Under the pieces are notes generated by a model that did not search any database, had not been told where the DNA came from, and saw nothing but the letters and a program-made list of their open reading frames with translations. Positions 11,310-23,527 of a DNA stretch of 64,000 nt are shown here, piece by piece. Source of the DNA: Warburgia ugandensis (lineage: Eukaryota > Streptophyta > Magnoliopsida > Canellales > Canellaceae); assembly GCA_035236585.1 (NCBI GenBank), contig CP141132.1, forward strand, positions 27,425,445 through 27,489,444, given 5' to 3'. Position numbers and translations under genes: made by a program. How positions within the stretch are numbered: position 1 is the first letter of the stretch; every line of letters starts with the position of its first letter.

Positions 11310-12995
11310 TGAGGCACCATCTAGGATGCGTTATAGCACGTTGCTTGAGCATGCATGTGCGTGTGCAAAACGTGGTCCCTAGCACGGCCTTTAGGCCTGC
11401 ACGCATGTGAGGCAATCGCGGTTCAACCAGGATACACAGGTGTCCTTGGAATTGGGACACGCAGACCCAATGAGACTTTAAAGTTAGGATTAGAGGACAA
11501 ATTATAGAGTTAACCATGGAATTGTTGATTCACATCATAGGATCTAGCCTGACAAATGAATTAGGCAAGGACCATGGACCTTAAAGGCAGATCTAGTGAT
11601 CTAATGTCTAAATAGATTGAAATTGATAAAGACGCCTTGTATCCATTCATATCCAGGAGTTTATAAATGAGACCCAGTGACGAGTTGAATGATAAAGGAT
11701 GCGACTCCAGGAGACTTTGAGGTAGGTGCTCTATTGCTACTAGACTTTTAAAGAGAGCCATGATTGTTTTGAATGCATGTTTTAAGTATACGTATATGAC
11801 TTGTTTAGCATGACTTAATTCAGTGTACATATGATAAATACATTATGCATAGACATGTTTTGCAAACAATTGCATATATTGCATGATTTGTGAGCATTGA
11901 GTTCTTGAAAAATTGCATGTCCTTGAGGGTTACCAAAAGACGCTGGGTAGGCAGTTGTGAGGGCTAAGCAGTTGTGAGGGACCCAAAAAGGATAGGTTTT
12001 GAAAAAGAGGTTTTCGCTTGTTTGATCTTATATGATTTGGGCTAATAAGCTCATGGGCGCTATGCCGAGAGGTCTGGGTTGGCTTCCAGCCTCTACCACT
12101 ACTAGGTGGAATGGGTACCACGCCCAAAAAGGGCAACGTCCCTACGTCGACTGCATGTGGTACAAGGGGCTACCACTGGTGTCACGGTACTAGGTCGATG
12201 TGTCATATTCCCCGTGGAGGCTATGACCGAGTATCCTTAGGTACACAGGGACCACACGGCGGCGAGGTCGTGGGCATAGTTTGGGCCCTATGTTTTCGTG
12301 GATTTACTTGCATTGCATATGGCATGACATGAGGTTGGTCGACCATACCATACCGGATATCCATGAGTTGGATTCAGTTGAGCATCTTATGCATATTATT
12401 ATGTTTATGATATATGATACTTTTGACTTAGATTATGCTATTTCTTTAAGTCGTCAATATTCCAATGCAACAATGGTTTTTAATATCGGTATTGACCATG
12501 ATTGTTCGAACATGCACATGTTTTAAAGAGCATATGATTTTAAACATAGCATGCATTGTAAAACTAGTAGTGATAGACTCTTACTGAGTATAGTATATAC
12601 TCACCCTATCCTTAACATTTTTTAGGATAGTTCCATCTACGAGTAGAGGACACTTATGTTAGTGTTAGGAGTAAGAAAAATCAAAAGGAGACAATCATAC
12701 ATGTAAGTAAACACTCTACCCTTTGGACATGTATTTGTATTTATTCGCAGTTCGGCTCTGTGTTGTGACCGAATAGACTTAGGGAAAAACATTTATGATT
12801 TCTAAAGTTTTTGAAAAACTACTTTGATTGTTGAGAAAGCAAATGACACTCGGGTTTTCAAAATGAGTTTAAAACAAAAGATTTTCCACTGCATTGCATG
12901 GTTTTTATAAAATGGTTTTCAAATAGGGATGCATCCCGCCTTAAGAATTTAGATCTTGCATTTTAAAAATGCATGGGAAAACCCGGGTCATCACA
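11310..12995 (+). repeat. 3' LTR of element A, right part
   Basis: It resumes homology with the 5' LTR from position ~730 and ends GGGTCATCACA, equivalent to 2374. It contains ~42 extra bases at about 11934-11978 in which GCAGTTGTGAGGG occurs twice, and which the 5' LTR lacks. The next five bases (AATCT, 12996-13000) should be the target duplication; its partner is outside the window. Confidence 0.92.
12585..12603 (+). other. Stem-loop in LTR A (3' copy)
   Basis: Same TGAGTATA / TATACTCA stem and 3-base loop as at 1963-1981. Confidence 0.7.
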
Positions 12996-13836
12996 AATCT
13001 TCAATGAATATCTATTAGGACACTTTTTGGTTTTGTTGAAGTGAATTTCCTTTGTATTCTTATCTTTTACTTTTTCTCTTCTTATTTTGTTTTTTCTTTC
13101 TTTTTTCACTTTTTTTTCTTTTTCTTTTTTTGAAGAAAGACTACTAATTTTCTCATTTATTTGACTTTTGTCTTCTTTTGAACTTTTCTACTAACACTAC
13201 TCATTTTGAAAATTGGTAATGGTTATTTATTTTATTGGTTTATTTTGGGTAAAGTGAATGGAGTTCAGAAAGAAAGGCATAATAGTAGGCTAAAAGGATT
13301 AATTAGTTGTAGATATATTGGGTAGGCTTTATGTCTCTGGGTTGATCAAGGATGGCCTATATCATTTCCTGGGTTCCTAAAGTCTATCCGATTCAATAAA
13401 TTTTTTGGAAATAAAGCTATTACTACTATTTATTCTTAATTGTTAACCAAAGCAAGGATAACAGGACCACACTAAGTTATGTTCACTTAAGAAACTATGA
13501 AATTACTTATAACCCTTTGAAAGAACATAGTCATTAAACTCACTAAGTTGTAGATCTCCACTAATTTTCCTCAAGGTCTTTGAATCATACCTCTCTATTA
13601 GTTTTGACTATGTGCTGTGTGTAAATGGGTTCCACGAATTAACTTTCATAAAATGCTTCAACACATGAATAATACTCAAAACTAATCATATACACTCCCA
13701 TTAAGAGGTGAAAACATTAGAATTACTAAATTTTGAACATCTAGTTCTCATAATAGTAAGGGAACTCTTCCAAAAATGTTTTATTTTATTTCTTTTGAAA
13801 GCTTAAGACAATTCAAAATCCCCATATGCATCTACA
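12996..13836 (-). repeat. 3' LTR of C1, truncated by element A
   Basis: On the minus strand it starts TGTAGATGCATATG just after a decayed purine tract. It aligns by eye to the plus-strand LTR D from 23528, for example CCCTTACTAT and the TTCTTAATG/TCTTAATGG stretch. It ends where the element A LTR begins. Its far part, near 13020-13140, is T-rich and low in complexity. Confidence 0.8.
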
Positions 13837-13860
13837 CTGCTCAACCTGAATGAAACAATG
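13837..13860 (-). other. Decayed polypurine tract of C1
   Basis: The minus strand reads TTCAGGTTGAGCAG before the LTR start, with CATTAGGGACATTGTTT upstream. It is homologous to the better-kept tract of element D (CATTGAGGACAATG ... GTTTGGGGG). Confidence 0.6.
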
Positions 13861-14024
13861 TCCCTAATGTTTGCAAACATAGGTTCCTATATGGAAAGTT
13901 GTAGAAGATGGAGATTTTAAAAACATCCAGATTGCTTCCCAGGGAGCGCTAAGTTTTGTGTCTTCAGCTAGACATAATGATGAGTGCAATGATAGCAATT
14001 TACATGAGTTCTTGGAATGGTAAT

Positions 14025-15120
14025 CTAAGGTGGGTCATGATACAGAGGTTCCTCTAATAGTATCTCTTTAATATCAGGATTAGGTATCTCTAAGGAAGGT
14101 TTAAACCTTTGACCATTGACTTTTTGGATTTCTCCAACTTTCTCAGTGTCGATGGCCCAATGAGGATAGACTATCTAAACTATATATGGTTTGGTCCATC
14201 TAGATCTGAGGTTTTTAGGGAACATATGTAATCTAGAGTTATACAATAAGACCTTTTGTCCAAGTGTGAAGGATTTTCTTAAGATTTGGCAATCATGTGC
14301 AACCCTCATCTAGTATTTGTATAATCGTGCATTGTCATATTCACCTATTCACAATTGTTTCAACTCATTGAGTGGAAGCTTTTGGTGGGTCCCATCAGAA
14401 TCTAAGGCAAAATTGCGCATTTTGATAACCCAATATCCTTTCAGTTCTAGCTCCACTAGTAAGTTGCAGGCCTTTCCATAGACCAAGCGATAAGGTAACA
14501 TTCCTTTAGGGATTTTATATGTTAAGTGTCATTGAGTCTCATAGACTAATCTTTCTTACCTGGATTAACTGTGTTTTCTAGAATTCACTTTATCTCCCTA
14601 TTGGATACCTCTACTAGGCCACTAGTCTGAGGGTGGTATGGGGTAGCTATTCTATGGTTGACACCATACTTTTTCATTAAATTCTTAAAAACTTTATTAC
14701 AAAAGTTTTTTCCCCCATCACTTATTAATGTTTTTGGAGTTCCAAACCTTGTAAAGATATTTTCTTTTAAGAACTTTACCATGACTTTGTGGTCATTAGT
14801 TTTGCAGGGTATAGCCTCCACCCACTTGGACACGTAGTTCACTCCCATTAGGATGTAAAGATTTCCAAAAGATTTAGGAAAGTGTCCTATGAAGTCTTTA
14901 CCCCAAACATCGAATGACTCTACAATAACTATTGGGTTTAAGGGTGTCATATGTCTCCTTCCTAGACTACCTAATCTTTGACACCTTGCACATGCCATGC
15001 AATAAGCATGTGCATCCATAAATATGGTAGCCCAATAAAAATTACACTATAAATTTTTGCAGCTATCTTTCTCTAGCTAAAATAGACCCCACATGCATGA
15101 TCATGATGAAAGGAGATGAT
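14025..15120 (-). pseudogene. Athila-type integrase, broken (C1)
   Basis: Integrase inserts retroelement cDNA into the genome. The N-terminal zinc-binding region survives in pieces: a HHDHACG segment with an in-frame stop, then CMACARCQRLGS after a frameshift. The core is open over 14585-15019 (about 144 codons): FDVWGKDFIG holds the first catalytic Asp, TLISDGGKNFC the second, and PQTSGLVEVSNREIK the catalytic Glu, so the DDE triad is present in sequence. Downstream, after further stops, the C-terminal part is recognisable by VNGQRFKP and ends YHDPP-stop at 14025. The same ending is seen in element D. Frameshifts and stops make it non-functional. Confidence 0.88.
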
Positions 15121-15299
15121 TTGATTATGTTCACTATCTGGCATGCTTCTCCTAATTTCCTAATTGAGATAGTACTTGAATAAGTACAGGTCCTCCCATG
15201 TAAAATATCAAACCTCGGTCAAAAATCTCTTTTTATCTTGTTAGGTCCCATGATTAGGCATTTGTCCTATAATAAGATAATTAACAATATCACCTTACT

Positions 15300-15737
15300 A
15301 AGAAAAATGGGAAATATGCAATTACTATTCATTCGAGAAGGATTCAATTATAGGCATGCGAATACTAGTATGCTCCAACACTAGACTAGATAAGTGGTCT
15401 ACTATAACATTTTTGGCACCTTTATTGTCTTGAATTTCTAAGTCAAACTCTTGTAGTAGTAGAATCCAATAGATCAACCTAAGTTTCACATCCTATTTAG
15501 AAAGGAGGTACCTCAGAGTCGTGTGATCTGAGAACACTACAATTTTAGACCCTAACAAGTAAGGTCTAAACTTATCCATAGCAAATGCTATAGCTAACAA
15601 CTCTTTTCTTTGAGGTTGAATAACTGAGTTGCACATCATTTAATGTTGTACTAGAGTAATGTATGACATGGGGAAGTTTATAGATGTGCCATCCCAAAAT
15701 AGCTCCAATGGCATAATTCAATGCATCACACATAATT
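15300..15737 (-). pseudogene. RNase H domain of C1 pol, broken
   Basis: RNase H degrades the RNA strand during reverse transcription. Right after the solo LTR E1 boundary the minus strand reads MCDALNYAIGAILG, matching the usual MCDASDYAIGAVLGQ start of the domain. LPHVIHYSSTTLNDVQLSYS follows. About 55 codons are open; stops then become frequent. The preceding residues (APFEI) lie on the far side of E1 at 18664, which shows that pol was continuous before the insertion. Confidence 0.85.
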
Positions 15738-18663
15738 TGTAATGACCCAAGTTTTCTTAACACTTTTTAAATACAAAAGACCTTGACATAGCAAGCTTGA
15801 TTTCTAATAAAAATCATTTTTAAAGAGTAAACAACAATGGAAGAATATTTTCTTTTAAAAATTCACTTTGAAAAACTCTTAGTGTCATTTTTCTTTTATC
15901 CAAACAAGGATTCTTAGTGAAATGATCACTCATTTCTATCAAAAATTCGATAGAGTTTCCTCGATTTTTTAGACGTATGACATTTAACTCATGTCATTGT
16001 GAAGTACCTAATAAACATTCAAATATTTTTCAAACATAAATGGAGACTCTGTCTCCTTTTCATACATCTAACGAAATAAAAGCAATTTACGTCAAACAAA
16101 ACACACCCAGATCTCCACGTCACAACTTAGTCACATAAGTTATTAAAACCCCATAAAATCACATACATTGCAGTTTCTTTCTCATTTCTGATACAATAAC
16201 TTCAATTCAATGAGCCATTCTTACCTATCTTTGTCAAAAGATTCTATTGGCGCACTCTTGTCAATATGCAGCTCCTATTTTGTGGAAATCCTTTGCTCTG
16301 AGATATTGTAATCAAGTACAATATCTCAGCAAGCTTGCACTTTTGTAGGTGGAATAAGATGCAGTTGTATATAAACAAAAGCATGATATTTCTATATAAA
16401 TTAATTTATCCATACTAAATCATGCAACTACCATTCAATTATTATTTAACTTAAAATAATTTAACATTCATCAAAATCATGAATTCATGCCAAAATGGAA
16501 GAAACACCAATGCATCAGTAATAAAACACATTCTTTGAAATGCAAAGTATGTAGTTACATGTCAAACTAATAAATCATTTTCATTTCCTAATACCAGTGT
16601 TTGTTCCTACAAACCATTTCACATTACCAAATACCAACGCGTCATGGTGTGTATTAGAGTGCACAACAAATGATATTGTCCTCTTTGGCAAAGTGAGTCA
16701 GCGCAATGGGTAAAACCCAAAGTCCCACCAACCCAAAGTCACACCTCAAGGCTTTGTTCCTAAGAGACCCATGGCTTGTCCAGTCCGAAGGCCTGCCCAT
16801 ATCATAACAACCCCTTAGAATGTGTTAAACTCGCTAAACAATGGGGATAAACTCTCATGGACTGGTAGCTAGTCCAACCAGGAATTGGTAACTTGTTTAG
16901 CCCTAAGGCCAACCCACATCATAACAACTCTATGGCTTGCCCACATCATAACGACTCCTTTTGCTCATATGAGCCATTTTTTTCCTAATATACATCTTAC
17001 ATTTTCTCACATGGTTCACAATGATGCATAGCTTATACATAAACAGTTTAATCATGGTTCAATTTCAGCATGCACATTCATCTTATCTTTCATATAAACT
17101 GAAAAGACTTGTTTTAATGCTTGAAATTCATATACAAATACATATATAGTGAAAATCTTAACAATCATAATTTCACCTACCTCAAATGGTGCTCTTCCAG
17201 TTCAATGATGTGAATACTTTATTCAGTTTGTGTATGCGCTCCCAATCAATCACGCCTTTGTAAAATACAAAAACACATTCAAATATACAATTCTAGGACT
17301 TCTCTTAGCTTTTCCAATATAAAAGCTCCCTCTATGTTAGTCCCTGGCACTAGTCATCACAAGGTGAAGTGACAGTGCTTATTTCTATGCATAGGGCTTT
17401 TCATTAGCTATTGGTTGATATTTAATTGAATGACAACTAGTAACTAGATTTCCAATCCCCACCATTGGCTTTAGATTGGCTATTCCCCATTCATATTAAG
17501 TAACTTTAAGTTGTTTTCACTATCCAGTGGCCTTATCTTTAATTTTTTTGAGTGTCTTAACTTCTTAAATGTTAGGGTACACCATGGTGGCATTTGATCA
17601 CCAATCAGAAGTGCCAAGTTCTTATTACTCTACTCTCCGGTTAGATAGTTTAGATTTTTTTGATCAATTTCAATCTAGATTCTTCAATTTGTACCACATC
17701 CTAACAATTTTAGTGCTGTAGAACTCATCTATGGTGTCTGATCATTGATTAGATATCGAAAATTTATTGTGTGAACAGTACTCGATTGGATGACTAAGAT
17801 TGTCCGATCAATTTTTCAGCCTAGATTGATGATCTTAGTCAATTTGAGGCTTTATCAAGTACTCACTTACCTAATCCTAGGTTTGGATTAAGAAATGGAC
17901 AATTAGATCATCCCTAAATCTAGATCTAGCATAAAAATGCATGGATTTAGCAAAATACATCAAATCAAAAGTTGGGTTTTGTAAATCTTACCCTCTAAAT
18001 CTATTTTCGTGCTTTTCCCTCTTTGGAATGCTCTAGATCGACTCTGATCCATCCTAAAAACCACCGACCTAGGAGTAGCACGATCTCTCCTTCAATTCGG
18101 TGTTCAATAGAGCACGAATCATTCCAAAAGCTTAGGGCTTTGGTTCATGCTCGTGCATTGAGAAGGTTAGTTAGCTCGGATTGACCACCTAAGCCGTTGT
18201 CTTCTTTGGCAACACCCGGGAACTTCGCCACCCAAAAACCCTAACTCCTCTTGTTCTCTGGTGTGGGTGGGTTTCTTGGTGTGCAAATTCGCCAACAACC
18301 CCCCCCCCCTCCCTTCTCATTTTCTCCTTCTCTCTTCTTCTTCCCTCGCTCCACTGCTCTTCTCCCCATCGTGGACATTTTTTCTTCTTTCTATCCGTCA
18401 GGTTTGGGAGAAGACAGACCCAATGCCAGTCGGGTTCACTTACGTGAGCGGGTGCCAGTATAAATTTTGCGCCCTTCATTTAAGTAGTTAATTTTTTTTT
18501 TAAATCTTTGTAAAATCATATCTTCCTCATTTGGACTCCGATTTCTATGTTCATAGTGTCATTGGAATTGTTTTTTTGAGTACTACTCAATTTTTGATGA
18601 TTCATAATTAATTTTAACATAATAAAATTAGCCCTAAAAGAATTAAAATCGTGGGCTATTACA
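15738..18663 (-). mobile_element. Solo LTR E1 inserted in C1 pol
   Basis: The plus strand begins TGTAATGACCC and ends GGGCTATTACA; read on the minus strand it starts TGTAATAGCCC. It is homologous over its whole length to the LTR at 52854-55654. It has no interior. Flanks ATAAT+T (left) and TTAAT (right) suggest an imperfect target duplication. Joining the flanks gives PFEIMCDA, the normal Athila RT/RNase H junction. A C-rich run (about 18299-18309) precedes a TC-rich stretch. Open frames of up to 96 codons at 18189-18491 are compositional. Confidence 0.88.
16298..16329 (-). other. Stem-loop in LTR E1
   Basis: CTGAGATATTGTA and TACAATATCTCAG form a perfect 13-bp stem around a 6-base loop. It is kept with one mismatch at 53414-53445 in E2. 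Confidence 0.78.
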
Positions 18664-19811
18664 TTAATCTCAAATGGTGCATTTCAATCTAGTGGGTGTA
18701 GAAGTCGACCCTACCTAGAGTCGCTCAAATGCTTTCTTATAATCCTCATCAAAGTAAGAAATGACCTCCTTTGTAGGTAAATTACAGTGTTGCTTAGAAA
18801 TTTTGCTAAAATCTTTAATGAAGCATCTGTAAAAGGCAACATGTACTAAAAAGGAGCAAATTTCTTTCACCATCCTTAGTGGAGGAAGGTTGGGTATCAA
18901 ATCCACTTTTTCCATATCAACTTCTATCCCATTGGGTGATATTATGTGGCCTAAGGATATCCCACTTTGTAGCATAAAATGTCACTTTTCCCATTTTAAA
19001 ACAAGTTTTTTCGCCAAACACCTTGCTAGAACTAACATTAGGTAGTGTAGGCGCTTAATAAATGATGACCCAAATACTGAGAAGTCATTGATAAACACCT
19101 CAAGAAACCATTCTACCATTTTAGGAAAAAAGCTAAAGATACACCATTGAAATGTAGTTGGAGCATTACAAAGCCCAGAAGGCATACATTAGTAAGTGAA
19201 GGTTCCAAAGGGACGAGTGGAGGTCATCTTCTCCTAATCCTCTAGTGCTATAGGAATCTTGTTGTAATGGCAATGTCCATCCAGAAAATAGTAATAGCTA
19301 TGTCTCGTTAACCTTTCTAGCATTTGGTCAATGAAGGGTAGAGGAAAGTGATCTTTCCTCATGACCGTGTTTAACTTTCGATAGTTAATGCAAACTCTTC
19401 ATTCAGTGGTCATAAAAGTGGGTACAAACTCATTATCCTCATTTTTTACTATTGTGATCCCAAATTTCATGGGTACAACCTGAACAGGGCTAACCTATGT
19501 ACTGTTAGAGATAGGATATATAACACCAACATCTAAAAGTTTTAGAATTAATCTAAGGCCACATCCTTCATGTGGGGATTAAGATGTCTTTGAGTTTTCG
19601 TATAAGGTTTTGCATTTTCTACAAGGTCTATCCTATGCATGCATACTGTGAGACCAATCCCTTTGATGTCTGCTATCATCCACCCTAGAGTAGTTTTATG
19701 TTCCTCAAGGACATTTAAAATCATACCCTCTTGTTCATTTAAATTTGATGCTATTAACACAGGTAATGTTTCATCTAGGCCTAGGTATGAATATTTCAAG
19801 TTGTTAGGCAA
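18664..19811 (-). pseudogene. Reverse transcriptase region of C1 pol, broken
   Basis: Reverse transcriptase copies element RNA into cDNA. From the right: a pre-RT stretch (LPVLIASNLNEQEG, then GWMIADIKGIG and CMHRIDL); the palm with YYFLDG near 19290; then MPSGLCNAPTTFQ after an in-frame stop. The active-site box reads VFINDFSVFG, where the family has FMDDF, so the first catalytic Asp of the YVDD-type motif is Asn. SLGHIISPNGIEVD and FYRCFIKDFSKI follow as the thumb/connection. The frame is split by several stops, and the domain is cut at 18664 by E1. Confidence 0.88.
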
Positions 19812-20480
19812 CGGTTATAGGTCCAGAGAAGGTGGTTGCTATATTGAGGGTATGGGGATAGATTTAGAAGGTGGGTGTGGTTCCACATAATGACCCCACT
19901 TGGAAGTATCCATGACTGGAGCAGCATCCATTAAGGTGCATGAGACAGTCCTTTAGTGGGTCAAAAATGGACAATGGTGGATAATCAAATTGACATCGCA
20001 AGAATCATCAAGTTCTAAATGTTATTAATTGGTGTTAAAGACATTTAGCTTAACTTTAAAGCTGTCGAATAACATTTTTGTTACACCATTCCTACAATTA
20101 ATAATGGTGTTGGACGTCACCAAGAGTGGACATCCAAGGATGACAGGAATTTAATTGTTTAGATTAGATACAGGTTGGGTGTCTAGTACAATGAAATCAA
20201 CTGTGTAATAGAACTAGTCCACATGTATCAAGATATCTTCAACCAAATCATGGGGTATCTTGATAGATCTATCCTCTAATTGTAGTATGGTACTGGTTGG
20301 TTTTAACTCACGAAGTCTTAAATGCTCATAGATAGAGTATGATAACAAGTTAATACTCATCCCTAGGTCAAGTAATGTCTTATCTATGACATGATATCCA
20401 ATAGCACAGGAAATGGTAGGACACCTTGGGTCTTTAAACTTTGATGGGGTTTTGTGTTGAATCAAATAGCTTACCTGCTC
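19812..20480 (-). pseudogene. Aspartic protease region of C1, broken
   Basis: The protease would process the Gag-Pol polyprotein. The open stretch 20214-20465 contains DPRCPTISCAIG, then DKTLLDLGMSINLL, where DLG is the expected catalytic D-[TSL]-G, and LQLEDRSIKIPHDLVEDILIHVD, typical of Athila proteases. The rest, towards 19812, is interrupted by stops but corresponds to the better-kept C2 sequence (FGNIKVKLNVF). Confidence 0.82.
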
Positions 20481-20600
20481 GGTGAGGAAAGATTTCTTTT
20501 GTACATATAGTTAGGATACCTTGGGTCTCTAAAGTTTGATGGGGTCTTGTGTTGAATCAAAGAGCTTACCTGCTCGGTGAGGAAAGAGCTTTCTTTTTCT
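20418..20600 (-). repeat. ~95-bp tandem duplication in C1 (gag/protease border)
   Basis: Units start at 20418 and 20513; both carry ACCTTGGGTCT and CTTACCTGCTCGGTGAGG. C2 has a single unit near 57485-57575, so the duplication arose after the two copies separated. Confidence 0.85.
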
Positions 20601-22418
20601 TGTGCAAAGCTCTTTTAAGAACTTGACATAGGTAGGGATGTCTTTAATTTTCATTGAGTAATGGAATATTGATTTGGACATGTTTAAATACCTCCATTAA
20701 CTCGTTGAAGTTTGTTCCCTTTCTAGCGTTGTTCAATATTCAAGGAAAAGTGGCTTTCGGAACATAGTGTGCCTCCATTATAGGCTTTATAGGGTTCTTC
20801 TATCTTTTCTCCCTTCTCTTGTGTTTTGGTTACCACTTTCTCCTCCGTAGTTTCCTTAGCTTGCCCTACTTTGTTACTGATTTGATGATCGCATCTAAGG
20901 GTGGTTATAAACTTGGTAAGCTCATGAGGGTTAAGGTTTTGAGAACTTGACCCTATCTGAAATTGGTCCTTCAGGTTAGGGATGGGTTGACTAGGGCACT
21001 GACCCTTTCCTCTATTATGTAGTTCAATTGACAATTGGCTTACCTGCATATCCAACATCGCTATGGCTTGAGAGATGACATTGGTTGAATGTTTACTCTC
21101 ATTTTGGAACTTGTGTAAGGCCTTTTTAGTGTCACCATTATCTTTTCAAAGTTTTTCAAGCATAGTGTGGATGTTTTCCTCTAAACAAGGTTTCTTTTGT
21201 TGATGATGTTGTTCAAAGCTAGGTCCTTGTTGGGGAACTATAGTTTTATGAGGAAATTTTTCGGTGGGGGGTTCATAGTTGGTTCCCCTTGGAAGTTATT
21301 CTTTGACCAAGTAAAGTTAGGATGCTTAGCCTATCCAAGGTTGTAGGTCTTAGAATATGGGTTGTTGTTAGGTTGGTGATATGCATTCTCTTAATCAATA
21401 AGATAGTCGTTCAACACTTTATTTGATGGAAAAGACATGGTTATATGGACTGGGCTCGAACATATAACACAAACCTCTTATGGAGGCTTAAGGGATGAGG
21501 TAGCCATAAAGGATTGAAACATAGTTTCATGTTTGTTTACCCTACTATCAGACCTATCTAATCTTGCTATAACAGAATTGAGTTTATTGGATAGATCAGT
21601 ACGCACTCCTATCTCATTGAGACCCCATCTCCTGGTGGGCTAGTTATTTCTCTCTCTTCTATTTGAATAATCCCATTACTAGGAATTATCTTCCATAATT
21701 TAAAAGAACTCCCAAGCGTCACTCTCATCCTTTAGCATGAGAGTCCCTCCACTCTTTGCATCTATCATTTGTCTACTTTGAGGCATCAATGCCTTGTAGA
21801 AGTATTGAACTTCCTACTATTTTTTGAATCCATGATGTGGACATTCTAAAGCAATTGATTCCACCATTCCTAACATTCATAGTATTGTTCAACATCCCTT
21901 TGTTGGAAATTAATAATTTCATGATGAAGGGCATTTGTTTTGTGAACAAGGAAGAACTTGTTTAAAAACTTTCTAGACAATTGGTTCCATGTATTGATGG
22001 AACCTACATCTAAGGAATTAAGCCATGATTTAGCCTTATCCTTAAGAGAGAATGGGAATAACCTAAGCCTAATAGAATTATCCAAAAAAGAATTTCCCCT
22101 AAATGTGGCATATGTATTAAGGAACTCCTTAATGTATAGGTAGGGGTCTTCTCAATCTCGATCATAAAAAGTGGGAAGCAATTGTATGATTCCCAACTTT
22201 AACTCAAATTGGTTTGTGTTTGTAGGAGGTAAAGCTATGCAAGATGGGTTGTTGAGTTGTAGTAGTGCATAGAAATCTCTAATGGCTTTATGCTCAATTT
22301 CTACTTGTGGTGCAGCCAAGGAGATAGGAACATGGTTCCTTTCCCCTTATCTTATCTTGTGTTGAATTTCTAGGTTGAAAGGTGTTAGCTGTGGGTTTTG
22401 AGATTGACGATCTTGCAT
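20481..22418 (-). pseudogene. Athila-type gag, broken (C1)
   Basis: Gag would form the virus-like particle. The likely start is the ATG at 22418, reading MQDRQSQNPQLTPF. Then come FYALLQLNNP, NQFELKLGIIQLL and YDRD(stop)EDPYLYIKEF. The best-kept core (21870-22085) reads IRLRLFPFSLKDKAKSWL, then GSINTWNQLSRKFLNKFF and IINFQQRDVEQYYE, a clear match to plant Ty3/gypsy gag. A nucleic-acid-binding cysteine region (CAIC-like in C2) lies near 21480. The C-terminal part (20723-21058) has FITTLRCD and a charged stretch. Stops and frameshifts are frequent. Confidence 0.85.
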
Positions 22419-22861
22419 AAACTATCCTACACTAAGTGCCCTAATCTAATTGCTGACTCTAACTCTACATGATACACAATCGAATCCTAATAAGCACTAA
22501 TTGAGCAATGTTTTGATTATCTTTGCTTAGTACATATGTAGTAGCTTCTTAGACCTAAATCTAGTCAACTCCTCCTTTTGTCAAGATTTGACTACTACTT
22601 ACCAGTTAGGTTCTACTTAAAAGTGGTTAATACAATTCTCATATTAATAGGCATTTAGACCTCATCTAACATCAATAGAAGGTGTGGGAAAATCACTTAG
22701 ATTTTAAGACACCCATTATAACCATAGTGTTCAGAAGCCACTAGAGTGATAAGATATCACATATTTCTTAAAGAGTCCTATGAGCTCAATACCATAGGTC
22801 TCTCTCTACTTGATTTTAAATTAATGTTCAAAGGTTGGGATCGTGGCATACAAGGATATTA
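22419..22861 (-). other. Leader of C1 (5' untranslated region between primer site and gag)
   Basis: It lies upstream of the gag ATG. The part 22560-22840 is homologous to a segment inside the B LTRs and, more weakly, to the leader at 37377-37690 read in reverse. It stops at 22861 without a primer site, so the C1 5' end is lost. Confidence 0.7.
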
Positions 22862-23360
22862 ATTGATTCTTAGGTTGGCGAAGGAGCTGGTAATAAAATC
22901 CAATCTTTATTGTATACGGGTTCCTATGGGGGCCTTACTACTAGTATTGGCCATTAAAAAGCTCATTTTTTACCTTGATATTGCTAAAACCCATAGAAAG
23001 CTCCACCTTAATGATTTGGAAGAACTAAAGAAAGATGCATATGAGTCTATTAAGTTATACAAAGACCACATGAAAATCCTTCTATTTGGTGCAAGTCTTT
23101 CACCCTAAGACATAAGGTCCTCTTGCATAATTCTATATTGCATTTATTCCATGGAAAACATTGATTTTGATGGACTAGATCATACATAGTACATAATATT
23201 TATCCTCATGGGACTGTCGAGATTCAAAAGGATGGAGACATTTCCATAGTCAATGGCAAAGGTTCAAACCCTATTTAGAGTTGGTCAACCCTGAAGTAGA
23301 AGGAATATTGCTATATGAATTAGTCTACCATGACCCACCTAAGCATGTTCCCTGATACCA
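22862..23360 (+). pseudogene. Integrase C-terminal fragment, element D (Athila-like, plus strand)
   Basis: The minimal readable stretch is AIKKLIFYLDI, THRKLHLNDLEELKKDAYES and KLYKDHMK, the usual end of Athila-type integrase. It continues in other frames with IQKDGDISIVNGK and ends ELVYHDPPKHVP-stop. It faces C1 head to head, and the left junction at about 22862 cuts into integrase, so the rest of pol is missing. Several frameshifts are present. Confidence 0.82.
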
Positions 23361-23514
23361 ACATTCATCATGGCATTGTATGTCTCGCTGAAGAAGTTAA
23401 ACATATCACTTATTGGGAGACAACCTGGGGCTTTTTTAGAGGGTCTCATTATTCTACATTACCCATTTATCATATAGGTTCCTATGCTTCAAAACATTGA
23501 GGACAATGTTAAGC

Positions 23515-23527
23515 TCAAGTTTGGGGG
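23515..23527 (+). other. Polypurine tract of element D
   Basis: CTCAAGTTTGGGGG lies directly before the LTR start TGTACATATGC. It is preceded by CATTGAGGACAATG, the classic context in Athila and related elements. Confidence 0.88.

Larger units (their letters stand above)
1..12995 (+). mobile_element. Element A: large LTR retrotransposon, non-coding interior, 5' end outside window
   Basis: The two ends carry the same long repeat: 1-2374 matches 5967-6690 joined to 11310-12995. The interior has a tRNA-Met primer site just after the left repeat and a purine tract just before the right one, which defines the plus orientation. The LTR begins TGTAACGCCC and ends GTCATCACA or GTCGTCACA, a layout common in Tekay/Del-type Ty3/gypsy elements (family knowledge). 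No gag or pol motif was recognised inside, so it resembles a non-autonomous large retrotransposon derivative or a fully decayed copy. The right LTR was later split by solo LTR B1. The 5' target duplication cannot be checked because about 270 bp of the left LTR lie outside the window. Confidence 0.88.
12996..22861 (-). mobile_element. Element C1: degenerate Athila-like Ty3/gypsy element, minus strand
   Basis: Read leftwards it runs leader (22861-22419), gag, protease, RT, [solo LTR E1], RNase H, integrase, purine tract and the start of a 3' LTR. This is the Ty3/gypsy order, with RNase H before integrase. The CMHRI motif, the RRLNP-like stretch before RT and the integrase FDVWG and ISDGG motifs resemble the Athila lineage. 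All reading frames are broken. The 3' LTR is cut at 12996 by element A. The leader stops at 22861 against another element, before reaching a primer site. A second copy of much of it is at 55655-59065. Confidence 0.9.

Noticed and set aside
14585-15019. Possible functional integrase
   Set aside because: The DDE core is open, but the zinc-binding and C-terminal parts are split by stops and frameshifts, and the rest of pol is broken.
18189-18491. Overlapping open frames around a C/T-rich stretch, also at 55078-55471
   Set aside because: Composition-driven; same place in both E LTRs but the frames differ between copies.
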